A stretch of DNA of 64,000 nt, taken from Beijerinckiaceae bacterium. GTDB taxonomy: Bacteria; Pseudomonadota; Alphaproteobacteria; Rhizobiales; Beijerinckiaceae. The stretch lies in NCBI GenBank assembly GCA_021324915.1, contig JAJPIC010000001.1, forward strand, positions 92,270 to 156,269, in the 5' to 3' direction. Under the pieces are notes generated by a model. That model did no database searches, was not told the origin of the DNA, and saw nothing but the letters and a program-made list of their open reading frames with translations. The position numbers and the translations under genes were made by a program. This document shows, one piece after another, positions 35,651 to 43,946 of this stretch; position 1 is the stretch's first letter, and each line of letters starts with the position of its first letter.

Positions 35651-37360
35651 GTGGTCGGCAGCAAGGACCGCCTCAAGGCCATAGCGGCTTCGGCGGCTGC
35701 GATGCTCATCGCTGCCGCGAGTGCCGGCGCTTGGGCGCAGACGGCCGCCTCGCAAAGCCCCGATTCTCAGACGCAGAGCGCGCCCGACCAGCAGGCGCCC
35801 GACCGGACGCCGCCGGACGAGCAGAGTCTCGAAGAGCAGGGGCTGGGCTTGCGCGGCACCACGCCGCCTTCGCTCGAAGCCGCGCCGCCGGAAAAAGGGC
35901 AAGTGCAGACATCCGACAATGCCAACCCGATTGCGTCGCCTGCGCCGCAATATGGTCTTCCTCCGCCCGTATCGGACACGACCGACGTCCTCAACTACGG
36001 CAAGCCGAAGCCGAAGAAGCCGAAGCTCTATCGCTTGCCGAGGCTCAAACGCGTCGGCCTCCTGCCTTTGCAGCCTCTCACATCCTATAAGACCGCCCCG
36101 CTCACCCAGAAGCGCGGCAGCAATCCGCCGCTGATCGATCCGAGCAACCCGACTCCGACGACGGCGGTGATCCCGATTATGCCGCAGCCCAGGCCGCCGA
36201 AGCCAGATCCGGCGCCGTTCGCGCCGCTCGGCATCGACGCTGGCTCGTTGCGGCTTTTCCCCTATATCGAGACCGACACCGGCTATGACAGCAATCCGAA
36301 TCGCCTGGCGAGCGAAGTCGTGGGGTCCGCCTACGTTCACGGCGAGGCCGGGCTCAGCCTCCAGTCGCAATGGTCGAACCACAGTCTCAGCGCCAGCCTG
36401 CGCACCGGCTATTACGATTATTTCAGCGTTCCGCTTGCCAATCATCCGGAAGCCAGCGGCAATCTCGCCGGCACGATCGACGTGACGCGGCAGACGCATA
36501 TCAATCTGGCGAGCACGTTCGACATCGAGACCCTTTACCCGGGCTCGCCGATCTTCGCCATTCCCAACAGCGTTTTCATCACAAACCGGCCGCTGATCGT
36601 GAGCCTCGGCCAGGCGGTCGGGATCACGCAGCAGTTCAATCGTCTTTCGGTCAGTCTCACCGGTGCTTTTGCGCGCTATATGTTCGGAAACGCAACACAG
36701 TCGAACAACGTCGATCTTCTTCTCTCGCAGGACGATTACAATGACTATGGGCTGACGCCGCGCATCTCTTACGAGGTGACCCCGCAATGGGTTCCCTATA
36801 TCGAAGTGACGGGCGATCTGCGCCGCTACGATTCCTACGACGATGTCTATGGGTTCGCGCGCAGCTCAAACGGCATTTCCGGCAAGCTCGGTTCGACCTA
36901 TGAATTCACCCCTCTGCTCACGGGGGAGATTGCCGCCGGCTACGCGCATCGCGTCTATGTCGATCCGCGCCTGCCCAATATCGATACGCCGACGATCGAC
37001 GGCAAGTTGATCTATGCCGCGACGCCGCTCACCACCGTCACTTTGACTGGCTCGACCTATATCTCGGAAACGACGCTCGCCAATGCGGCGGGCGCAGTCA
37101 GCCGTAGCGTCAGTCTCGGTGTAACGCACGCGCTACGGCGCGATCTGACGCTCTCGGCGCTCGCGACTTATCAATATAACATCTACGTCGGCCAGCCGAT
37201 CACCGAACAGTTCTATTCGGCCATGATCGGGGCCAATTACAATCTCACGCGCAGCGTGGTTCTGACCGGCAGCTTCACCCATCAGCGCTTCCTCAGCACG
37301 GCGCCGGGCGAAGATTATACCGCCAATGTCTTTCTCGTCGGGCTGCGGCTGCAGGATTAG
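35651..37360 (+). CDS. Outer-membrane beta-barrel protein (BBP2-like) with a proline-rich N-terminal region
   Basis: This 569-residue protein starts at a GTG. It has a signal peptide (AIAASAAAMLIAAASAGAWA), then a Pro/Gln-rich stretch of about 170 residues that is probably disordered. From about residue 195 comes a beta-barrel of alternating strands, introduced by RLFPYIETDTGYDSNPNR, a phrase typical of BBP2/outer-membrane beta-barrel proteins in Rhizobiales. Later strands include YEFTPLLTGEIAAGYAHRVY. In related bacteria such barrels sit near surface-polysaccharide genes. Here the nearest are galU/galE, about 1.2 kb away. The TAG stop leads into a decayed palindrome (37362-37401). Confidence 0.85.
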   Translation: MVGSKDRLKAIAASAAAMLIAAASAGAWAQTAASQSPDSQTQSAPDQQAPDRTPPDEQSLEEQGLGLRGTTPPSLEAAPPEKGQVQTSDNANPIASPAPQYGLPPPVSDTTDVLNYGKPKPKKPKLYRLPRLKRVGLLPLQPLTSYKTAPLTQKRGSNPPLIDPSNPTPTTAVIPIMPQPRPPKPDPAPFAPLGIDAGSLRLFPYIETDTGYDSNPNRLASEVVGSAYVHGEAGLSLQSQWSNHSLSASLRTGYYDYFSVPLANHPEASGNLAGTIDVTRQTHINLASTFDIETLYPGSPIFAIPNSVFITNRPLIVSLGQAVGITQQFNRLSVSLTGAFARYMFGNATQSNNVDLLLSQDDYNDYGLTPRISYEVTPQWVPYIEVTGDLRRYDSYDDVYGFARSSNGISGKLGSTYEFTPLLTGEIAAGYAHRVYVDPRLPNIDTPTIDGKLIYAATPLTTVTLTGSTYISETTLANAAGAVSRSVSLGVTHALRRDLTLSALATYQYNIYVGQPITEQFYSAMIGANYNLTRSVVLTGSFTHQRFLSTAPGEDYTANVFLVGLRLQD

Positions 37361-37361
37361 A

Positions 37362-37401
37362 GCGCGATCGGGGAAGTGAAATTTTCCGAGAAGGATCATG
37401 T
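37362..37401. repeat. Decayed palindromic repeat, family C
   Basis: GCGCGATCGGGGAAGTGAAA and TTTTCCGAGAAGGATCATG align with the family C copies at 15253 and 58379 with a small internal deletion. It begins right after the barrel gene's TAG stop. Confidence 0.5.
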
Positions 37402-37441
37402 TCAGTCAAAGCCGAGCGATCAAAAATCATCCCGTTCCAGG

Positions 37442-38395
37442 CTAAGGTTTGACCACAAAATTTGCGATCGTCTCCACTACGCCTGGCGCCAAGGGGAGCG
37501 CGGGATCGGCATAGGTTGCAATATTCGCCTGCCGGTCATCCGAATTGACGGTTTTGAGCACGTGGTTCGTATTGGCAAGCAGGACGAGTTCTGCTTCGGG
37601 CGCTGCTTGTTTCAGGCGCTGGGCGTCGGCGACACTGATTTGGAGGTCCCGTTCCCCTTGCAGAATGAGCACGGGCTTCGTGACCTTGCCGATCAGCTTG
37701 GCCGGATCATAGGAAAATTCATCAATGAGGAAGCCCTGGACCTGCGGGGCAAAGAGCGGCATCAGCATCGGGTTCATATGCGAGACATCGACGCGCTTGC
37801 CGGCTTCGAGCGCATCGATTGCCGTCATCGCTTCGGGGAGGATCGGCGCATTTGCCGGATTGGCGCGGAGCTGTTCACGCATTATTTCGCCGAGCGGCCG
37901 GCCGGCGGCGGAGATAAGGACGAGCCCGCAAACGTCCGTGGCTCCTTGAGCGGCGGCCAAGGCTATGAGGCCGCCTTCGCTATGGCCGAGCAGGAAGACG
38001 CAAGATGCGCCGGTTCGCTTGCGGATCGCCGACGTCCAGGACTTCACGTCCGTCACATAATCGGCGATGGTTACGGCATTGCCGTCGGCGACGGCCGCGC
38101 GGCTGCCTCCGACGCCGCGCTTATCGATGCGCACCGAGCCGATCCCATGCGCCGCCAATCCTTCCGCGAGTAGTTTATAAGTCGATGCCTTGATGCCGTA
38201 AGGGCTATTGCCATCCCGGTCGGTGGGACCCGAACCCGGAATGATGAGCACCATCGGCGCCTTGCCTGCGGGCGTCAGCATGGTTCCCGCGAGCGGCGCC
38301 AAAGGCCCAGGCGCCGCGATGAAGGTCTCGACGCTCGCCGCCGCTGTCGCGGCGGATGCCGACAGAATCGCAACGAGCAAGGCTGACATGCGCAT
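37442..38395 (-). CDS. Exported alpha/beta hydrolase
   Basis: This 317-residue protein has an N-terminal signal peptide (ALLVAILSASAATAAASVE). The alpha/beta-hydrolase fold follows: oxyanion-hole region LIIPGSGPTDRDGNS near residue 50, RIDKRGVGGS near 90, and the nucleophile elbow FLLGHSEGGLIAL near 140. The acid and histidine are probably in LILQGERDLQISVADA and LLANTNHVLK. It is related to the YqkD/EstB-like periplasmic hydrolases; substrate unknown. It is convergent with the barrel gene and follows galU on the same strand. Confidence 0.88.
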   Translation of the reverse strand: MRMSALLVAILSASAATAAASVETFIAAPGPLAPLAGTMLTPAGKAPMVLIIPGSGPTDRDGNSPYGIKASTYKLLAEGLAAHGIGSVRIDKRGVGGSRAAVADGNAVTIADYVTDVKSWTSAIRKRTGASCVFLLGHSEGGLIALAAAQGATDVCGLVLISAAGRPLGEIMREQLRANPANAPILPEAMTAIDALEAGKRVDVSHMNPMLMPLFAPQVQGFLIDEFSYDPAKLIGKVTKPVLILQGERDLQISVADAQRLKQAAPEAELVLLANTNHVLKTVNSDDRQANIATYADPALPLAPGVVETIANFVVKP

Positions 38396-38509
38396 GGCCG
38401 CTCGATCTCAAGGATCAAACGCGATTATCGATCTTCGGCAGAAGAGAAAGCAAGGCCGGAACTCGAGGGCGCGGACAATCGGATCTGCGTGCGCGACCTT
38501 CTTGGCCGA

Positions 38510-38555
38510 GATCACGTTCATGCTTTGGATCGATCGGAATCAAAGCATCGTGATC
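38510..38555. repeat. Palindromic repeat, family A variant
   Basis: GATCACGTTCATGCTTTGG opens and CAAAGCATCGTGATC closes the palindrome. Read on the minus strand it starts TAGATCACG, whose TAG is the galU stop codon (38557-38555). Confidence 0.85.
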
Positions 38556-39433
38556 TAGAGCACGCCAAGGTTCTTCAATTGCGCGCGGAAGTCGTTCGCA
38601 AGTCCAGGATTGGCGAGAGCGAAGGCGACATTCGCGATCAGAAATCCGAGGCTGGAGCCGCAATCATAAGTCTTGCCGTCGAACCGAACGCCATGAAAGG
38701 CCTGCTCGCCCATCAGCGCTTTCATGGCATCGGTCAATTGAATTTCGCCGCCCGCGCCCTTCTCGCCTTTTTCGAGTATGGGGAAGATTTCGGGCGAGAG
38801 CACGTAACGCCCGGAGATGATGAGATTGGATGGCGCGACGCCTTTGGGTTTCTCCACCATGCCGGTGATCTCGAATGTCGCTCCATAATCTTTGCCGACG
38901 GAGACGACGCCGTATTTGTGGGTTTCTTCGGGCGCGACTTCTTCGACGGCGATGATATTGCCGCCGTGTTTCTCATAGGCCTCGATACATTGAGCCAGGC
39001 AACGCCGTCCGGCCGCGGCCAGGGTCAGCATGTCGGGCAGAACCACAGCGAAGGGTTCATCGCCGACGATTTCGCGTGCGCACCAGACCGCATGTCCGAG
39101 GCCGAGCGGCGCCTGCTGGCGGGTGAAGCTCATGGCGCCCGCTTTTGGCAGATCGGCCCTCAGCGCTTGCAATTCCTTCAGCTTGCCGCGCTTCTCAAGG
39201 ACGTCTTCGAGTTCGTAGGCGATATCGAAATGATCTTCGATGACCGACTTGTTGCGTCCGGTCACGAAAATGCAATGTTCGATACCCGCTTCGTAGGCTT
39301 CGTCGACGACGTGTTGGACAATTGGCCTGTCGACGACCGTCAACATTTCCTTAGGGATGGATTTGGTCGCTGGGAGGAAACGCGTTCCGAGGCCGGCAAC
39401 CGGAAAGATAGCCTTGCGTATGCGCTTTTTCAT
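38555..39433 (-). CDS. galU: UTP-glucose-1-phosphate uridylyltransferase
   Basis: GalU makes UDP-glucose, the donor for glucans and other envelope sugars. The 292-residue protein has the nucleotide-binding KAIFPVAGLGTRFLPATKSI at its N-terminus and KEMLTVVDRPIVQHVVDEA. It also has FAVVLPDMLT, MVEKPKG and FDGKTYDCGSSLGFLIANV. It is divergent from galE, with about 150 bases between starts, a sensible pairing since GalE uses its product. The last codons run straight into a palindromic repeat that supplies the TAG stop. Confidence 0.97.
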   Translation of the reverse strand: MKKRIRKAIFPVAGLGTRFLPATKSIPKEMLTVVDRPIVQHVVDEAYEAGIEHCIFVTGRNKSVIEDHFDIAYELEDVLEKRGKLKELQALRADLPKAGAMSFTRQQAPLGLGHAVWCAREIVGDEPFAVVLPDMLTLAAAGRRCLAQCIEAYEKHGGNIIAVEEVAPEETHKYGVVSVGKDYGATFEITGMVEKPKGVAPSNLIISGRYVLSPEIFPILEKGEKGAGGEIQLTDAMKALMGEQAFHGVRFDGKTYDCGSSLGFLIANVAFALANPGLANDFRAQLKNLGVL

Positions 39434-39582
39434 TCGGAGCCCGGGGCTGGAGGAAATCGGCGCGTCGCGCGTGGCGAGACGGGAGCAATTAGGATGCCGG
39501 CAGCCCTGGCGTCAACTTGGACCGATTAACGCGGCGTTTTGTTCTGGCTGGCAGGATTTCGCTCTTTACGTGGAGAACGCTC

Positions 39583-40581
39583 ATGGCGGTTTTGGTTACC
39601 GGCGGTGCTGGCTATATCGGCGGCCACATGGTCCTCGCGCTGCTCGATGCTGGCGAGGAGGTCGTCGTGCTCGACGATCTTTCGACCGGATTCGCCTGGG
39701 CGGTGCCTAAGGCCGCGAGATTGGTCGTGGGGGATTCGGGGGACGTAGAAAAACTTTCTGCGATCGCTGCCGAACATTCAATCGACAGCATTGCTCATTT
39801 CGCCGCCAAGATAGTCGTCCCGGACTCAGTTGCCGATCCACTCGGCTATTATCTCAGCAATACCGTCAAGGCCCGCACTCTCGTCGAATTCGCAGTGCGC
39901 AACGGGATCAAGAACTTCATCTTTTCGTCGACGGCGGCCATTTACGGCGAGCCGCTCAACAATCCCATCTTCGAAACGGCGCAACCTGCGCCGATTAACC
40001 CTTACGGAAGATCGAAACTCATGGTCGAGTGGATGCTCAAGGACGCCGCCTATGTGCATGAACTCTCCTATGTGGCGCTTCGCTACTTCAACGTAGCGGG
40101 AGCCGACCCGAAGGCCCGCCTTGGCCAGTCAACTCCTAACGCAACACACCTCATTAAGGTTGCAGTGCAAGCAGCACTCGGCTTGCGAAACGGCATGGAT
40201 GTCTACGGAACGGATTATCCGACGCCGGATGGAACATGCGTACGCGATTACATCCAGGTCAGCGATCTGATCGAGGCTCATCTTCTGGCGCTTGCCCATT
40301 TGCGGCGCGGCGGCGAAAGCCTCGTCCTCAATTGCGGTTATGGACACGGGCATTCGGTGCGCGAAGTCATCGACGTCGTCAAAGACGTCTCGCAGACGAA
40401 CTTTGAAGTTCGGCTAACGGGACGGCGCGCCGGCGATCCGGCGGCGTTGGTCGCCGGAGCGCAGGAGATTCGTGATCGGCTTGGATGGACGCCGCGCTAT
40501 GACAATCTCACGGAGATTGTACGACAGGCTTATGAATGGGAACGCAAGCTCCGGGACGGCACGATTGCCAAGGCCCGCTAG
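39583..40581 (+). CDS. galE: UDP-glucose 4-epimerase
   Basis: GalE interconverts UDP-glucose and UDP-galactose with bound NAD+. The 332-residue protein has the Rossmann motif GGAGYIG at residues 7-13, LDDLSTG near 35, the active-site stretch FSSTAAIYGEP, and the catalytic Tyr/Lys in PYGRSKLMVEWML. RYFNVAGADP and GTCVRDYIQVSDLIEAH are further family marks. The ATG at 39583 follows GTGGAGAACG; the open frame from 39517 adds atypical residues. It is divergent from galU. Confidence 0.97.
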   Translation: MAVLVTGGAGYIGGHMVLALLDAGEEVVVLDDLSTGFAWAVPKAARLVVGDSGDVEKLSAIAAEHSIDSIAHFAAKIVVPDSVADPLGYYLSNTVKARTLVEFAVRNGIKNFIFSSTAAIYGEPLNNPIFETAQPAPINPYGRSKLMVEWMLKDAAYVHELSYVALRYFNVAGADPKARLGQSTPNATHLIKVAVQAALGLRNGMDVYGTDYPTPDGTCVRDYIQVSDLIEAHLLALAHLRRGGESLVLNCGYGHGHSVREVIDVVKDVSQTNFEVRLTGRRAGDPAALVAGAQEIRDRLGWTPRYDNLTEIVRQAYEWERKLRDGTIAKAR

Positions 40582-40584
40582 CGA

Positions 40585-40863
40585 TCAGTGCTGCGATTCT
40601 CCTTGGTTTTGCGGTTCTGCCTGATTCTCCGGGTGTTCTTTCATTTCCTTCGCATGTTCGCGCATTTCCTTATTGTATTCGTGGCGGCGCCACATGCCGA
40701 GCGCGCAACCGACGACAGCGCCTCTGACGCCATGATGGCCGGCCACATGACCGGCAACGGCGCCCGCCGCGCCATATTTCAGACAGCCGCCGGGTTTTCC
40801 CGCCGCTTCCGACGCGCCGGTCATCGCGAAACAGAAGATCAGGGCCAGAATTGCGCTCCTCAT
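40585..40863 (-). CDS. Small exported protein with a glycine-zipper-like segment
   Basis: This 92-residue protein has a signal peptide (AILALIFCFAMTGASEAAG), then CLKYGAAGAVAGHVAGHHG and VRGAVVGCALGM, a small Gly/Ala-rich segment like the glycine-zipper 2TM proteins. A charged tail rich in E, H, N and Q follows. It is tail-to-tail with galE (4 bases). I choose the ATG that opens on the signal peptide rather than the longer frame to 41100. Function unknown. Confidence 0.75.
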   Translation of the reverse strand: MRSAILALIFCFAMTGASEAAGKPGGCLKYGAAGAVAGHVAGHHGVRGAVVGCALGMWRRHEYNKEMREHAKEMKEHPENQAEPQNQGESQH

Positions 40864-40981
40864 CGGATAACTCCATTCGAATGAACTGCAGCCCTTGCCG
40901 CGACTCGGCAGGGCAGGGAAGATATGGGCGTTCAGTGCGGCTGGAAAAGGCCGCAGCAAAATCGTTGCGCCGATCCTCCCT

Positions 40982-42124
40982 ATGAGCGATCCAGACAATT
41001 TCACCGAAACAACGACGAGGAGCTGGGGCGGCCGCATCGGACAAAGCCTCGTCGGCGTCGTGATCGGTCTTCTGCTCATCCCTGCCGCGATCGCGCTCAT
41101 CTATTGGAACGAGGGTCGTGCCGCCGAAGCCTTCAGCGCGCTCGCGCAAGGCCAGCGCCAGGTCGTCGAAGCGGACGCAGGAGCAAGTCTTCCGGCCAAT
41201 GACGGCAAGCTCGTCCATCTGACCGGAGAGATCCGCACCGCGACTCCCGCGCGCGACGCCGCATTCGGCGTAACGGGCGACGGGCTTTTGCGCCTGCGCC
41301 GCAAAGTCGAAATGTTCCAGTGGAAGGAAGAGAAAGAGACGACGAGCCAGGAGTCGATCGGCGGATCGGAAACGACGACGACAACCTATAGCTATCATCG
41401 CGTCTGGTCGGAAGACGCCATCGACTCTGGCGCCTTCCGTCATCCGGCAGGCCACGTCAATCCCGTCCTCCCGATGAAATCGGTCACGTTCGATGCGCCC
41501 GAGGCTGCGCTCGGCGCCTATCGAATAGATCCGGGTGTGCTCGACAAAATTTCCGACTTCGCTTCGTTCCCGGTGACGCAGGCTCCGGCCGATTACAAGC
41601 TCGAAGACGGCGGGTTCTATCGGGGGCAGGATCCGGCCAAACCGGCTGTTGGTGATCTGCGGGTGAGCTTTGCGGCGGTATCGAGCCAAGTCTTTTCGGT
41701 CGTCGCCGCCGCGGAGCAAGGGGCGCTTGCGCCCTTTCATGCGGCGAACGGCTATCAGATTGCGCTGATCAAGCCCGGCGCGCTCAGCGCTGCGGCGCTC
41801 TTCGCCGAAAAGAAACAAGAAGAGCGCATTTTGACTTGGGTGCTGCGCGCTGCAGGCTTCCTCGTCATGTTCATCGCCTTCGCTTTGATCGCGGCGCCGG
41901 TCGCCACTCTGTTCGCGATCGTTCCGTTTCTCGAGGGGATCGCACGAGCAGGCACGTTCCTCGTCGCACTGACCTTCGCCGTCCCGCTGACGCTCGTCAC
42001 GATTGCGGTCGCTTGGGCGGCGCACCGGCCGATCGTCGGCGGCCTGCTGCTGGCTGCGGCGATCGTCTCGCTTATTCTCTTTGCGCGCTTGCACAGGCCA
42101 AAACCGGCGCCCGCGGCTTCATAG
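40982..42124 (+). CDS. TMEM43/LUMA-like membrane protein
   Basis: This 380-residue protein has one N-terminal membrane segment (LVGVVIGLLLIPAAIALIYW) followed by WNEGRAA, the hallmark of the TMEM43 family. A large extracytoplasmic domain follows, with VEMFQWKEEKET and a phrase like YSYHRVWSEDAIDS. Three or four C-terminal membrane segments end the protein (from about residue 275). TMEM43 is best known from animals; bacterial members are uncharacterised. The ATG at 40982 is chosen because the open frame upstream is not family-like. It is convergent with hemH. Confidence 0.85.
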   Translation: MSDPDNFTETTTRSWGGRIGQSLVGVVIGLLLIPAAIALIYWNEGRAAEAFSALAQGQRQVVEADAGASLPANDGKLVHLTGEIRTATPARDAAFGVTGDGLLRLRRKVEMFQWKEEKETTSQESIGGSETTTTTYSYHRVWSEDAIDSGAFRHPAGHVNPVLPMKSVTFDAPEAALGAYRIDPGVLDKISDFASFPVTQAPADYKLEDGGFYRGQDPAKPAVGDLRVSFAAVSSQVFSVVAAAEQGALAPFHAANGYQIALIKPGALSAAALFAEKKQEERILTWVLRAAGFLVMFIAFALIAAPVATLFAIVPFLEGIARAGTFLVALTFAVPLTLVTIAVAWAAHRPIVGGLLLAAAIVSLILFARLHRPKPAPAAS

Positions 42125-42134
42125 CAGGAGAGCG

Positions 42135-43145
42135 CTAGACCCAGCCTTGTAATTCGCGCGCGACAATGGCGCGGATGACTTCCATCCCCTCCGCGCCGTC
42201 GTTGAGACAGGGGACGGTTGCGAATTTAGCGCCGCCGTTTTCCAGGAAGACGTGCCGGTTTTCCTTGTCGATCTCTTCGAGCGTCTCGACGCAATCGGCA
42301 ACGAAGCCGGGGGTGATGACGGCGAGACTGCGGCAGCCTTCGCGCGCCAGAGTTCTCACTGTCTCATCCGTATAGGGCCTCAGCCATTCGGCGCGACCGA
42401 AGCGCGATTGATAGGTCAACTTGAGTTTCTTTCCGTCGGGGCCGAGCGCGGCGGCAAGCGCGCGGAACGTCTCTTCGCATTGGCGCGGATAGGGGTCGCC
42501 TTTATCCACATAGGCCTGCGGAATCCCATGGAAGGAAACGAGGATCACCTCGGGGCTGAAATCGAGGCCGGCCAAGAATTTGCGTAGCGACGCGGCGAGC
42601 GCGTCGATATAGACGGGATCGGCCGGGTAGGGCGGAGCGATGCGCAAGGCAGGCTGGACTCGCATGGGGGCAAGCGCGGCGAAGACTGCGTCTGCGACGC
42701 TCGCGGTCGTCGCCGCCGCATATTGCGGATAAAGCGGAACGACAAGCACGCGGTCGCATCCCGCCGCGACGAAGCGGGCGAGCGCCGGCGCAATCCCCGG
42801 CTGACCGTAGCGCATGGCCCAGTCGACCTCGATCGCCGCATTTGTCGGAATTCCGCTCGTGATCCATTGCGCCAGCTTTTCCGCTTGCGCGCGCGAGATC
42901 GTCTTCAGCGGGCTTTCGTTGCGCTCACGATTCCAGATCGATTGATAAGCCTTGCCGCTGCGCGACGGGCGCTGCGTAAGGATGATGAGGTTGAGGATCG
43001 GCCACCAGATCAGGCGCGACGTCTCGACCACACGTCTATCCGACAGGAATTCCTTCAGATAGCGGCGCATCGACCAATAATCGGTAGCTTCGGGCGTGCC
43101 GAGATTGACCAGGAGAACGCCGATTCTTACGCCCGGCTCCGACAT
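42135..43145 (-). CDS. hemH: Ferrochelatase
   Basis: HemH inserts Fe2+ into protoporphyrin IX, the last step of heme synthesis. The 336-residue protein has GVLLVNLGTPEATDYWSMRR at the N-terminus and KAYQSIWN, then VVPLYPQYAAATTASV, ILVSFHGIPQAYVDKGDPYP (active-site His) and LTYQSRFGRAEWLRPYTDE. C-terminal VITPGFVADCVETLEEI completes the family pattern. The ATG at 43145 is used; the frame to 43184 is not conserved. A MerR regulator gene lies 116 bases upstream on the same strand. Confidence 0.97.
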   Translation of the reverse strand: MSEPGVRIGVLLVNLGTPEATDYWSMRRYLKEFLSDRRVVETSRLIWWPILNLIILTQRPSRSGKAYQSIWNRERNESPLKTISRAQAEKLAQWITSGIPTNAAIEVDWAMRYGQPGIAPALARFVAAGCDRVLVVPLYPQYAAATTASVADAVFAALAPMRVQPALRIAPPYPADPVYIDALAASLRKFLAGLDFSPEVILVSFHGIPQAYVDKGDPYPRQCEETFRALAAALGPDGKKLKLTYQSRFGRAEWLRPYTDETVRTLAREGCRSLAVITPGFVADCVETLEEIDKENRHVFLENGGAKFATVPCLNDGAEGMEVIRAIVARELQGWV

Positions 43146-43261
43146 ATCTACCCTCTCGCGTCTGCCGCTTTCTGTCGCGAGCACATAGAGGGTTTCGGCC
43201 CGCTTCGCCAGTTCGGTGAGCCGGCGTATCGGCTTGAGACGAGCGAGCCACTCGGCGGCTT

Positions 43262-43708
43262 CTAGGCCGCCTGCGCGATGGCGCGCTGGTGCGCAAGGCG
43301 CAGTTCGGCAAGCGCCGCTTCGAGCGCACTTAACTGCCGTTCGATATGGCGGATCTGGTTGGCGATCTGCTCGGCAGGAAGGTTGAGCTCGACGCCCGAA
43401 TCGTCCCGTTTGAGCATGTCGTGGATCTCGGTGAGCGTGAAGCCGAGCTGCTTGCCTTTCAAGATCATCTGAAGGTCGAGGCGGTCGCGGCCGGAGTAAA
43501 GCCGCGTCAATCCTTTTCGATTGGGATGCAGAAGGCCGCGATCTTCATAGAAGCGGAGCGTGCGCAGACTGATCCCGAACTCGCGTGCCAATTCGCCGAT
43601 CGTCCAATAGGACTCGCCATCCAATTCCTTCTGTTCGCCGCCGATCTCGACCCCTTCCTTTAGGCGCCGGTGTTGGGCCCCGGCGCCGTCGTCGATGCGC
43701 GTTTCCAT
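43262..43708 (-). CDS. MerR-family transcriptional regulator
   Basis: This protein of about 148 residues has the MerR winged helix WTIGELAREFGISLRTLRFY followed by EDRGLLHPNRKGLTRLYSGRD. Next is the LQMILKGKQLGFTLTEI wing region and a C-terminal coiled coil (IRHIERQLSALEAALAELRL) for dimerisation. There is no C-terminal cysteine set, so it is not a metal-sensing type; it resembles the LiuR/SoxR-like group without cluster cysteines. I prefer the ATG at 43708 to a GTG at 43735. A palindrome in its promoter suggests self-regulation. Targets may include hemH downstream, unproven. Confidence 0.9.
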   Translation of the reverse strand: METRIDDGAGAQHRRLKEGVEIGGEQKELDGESYWTIGELAREFGISLRTLRFYEDRGLLHPNRKGLTRLYSGRDRLDLQMILKGKQLGFTLTEIHDMLKRDDSGVELNLPAEQIANQIRHIERQLSALEAALAELRLAHQRAIAQAA

Positions 43709-43750
43709 TGTGGGTGCCTTCAACTCGAAAGCCACGAATCATCAGTAGCA

Positions 43751-43779
43751 ACTATAAATTGTGTCAATGCGTCACGCAA
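43751..43779 (-). promoter_or_regulatory. Candidate merR promoter with overlapping MerR-type operator
   Basis: On the minus strand TTGCGT (43779-43774), a 17-base spacer and TATAGT (43756-43751) form a plausible promoter. The imperfect palindrome TTGTGTCA-N5-TCACGCAA (43759-43779, 6 of 8 paired positions) spans the -35 and spacer, where MerR proteins usually bind. A second reading with TTGACA as the -35 is possible. Confidence 0.45.
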
Positions 43780-43946
43780 TCCCAAGTTACGGCATTTGTG
43801 TCAAAATCGAGCAGAGTTAACCGGCTGTTTACTGCGGTTACGGAAATTAAAGAACGCAGCCACAGGCGGCCGGGGCCCGAAGGCGATTCGGCCCGTTCGA
43901 TTCTTTCCCGAGATTCGCGGCCGCAGACCAGAGGTCCGGAGAGGTC

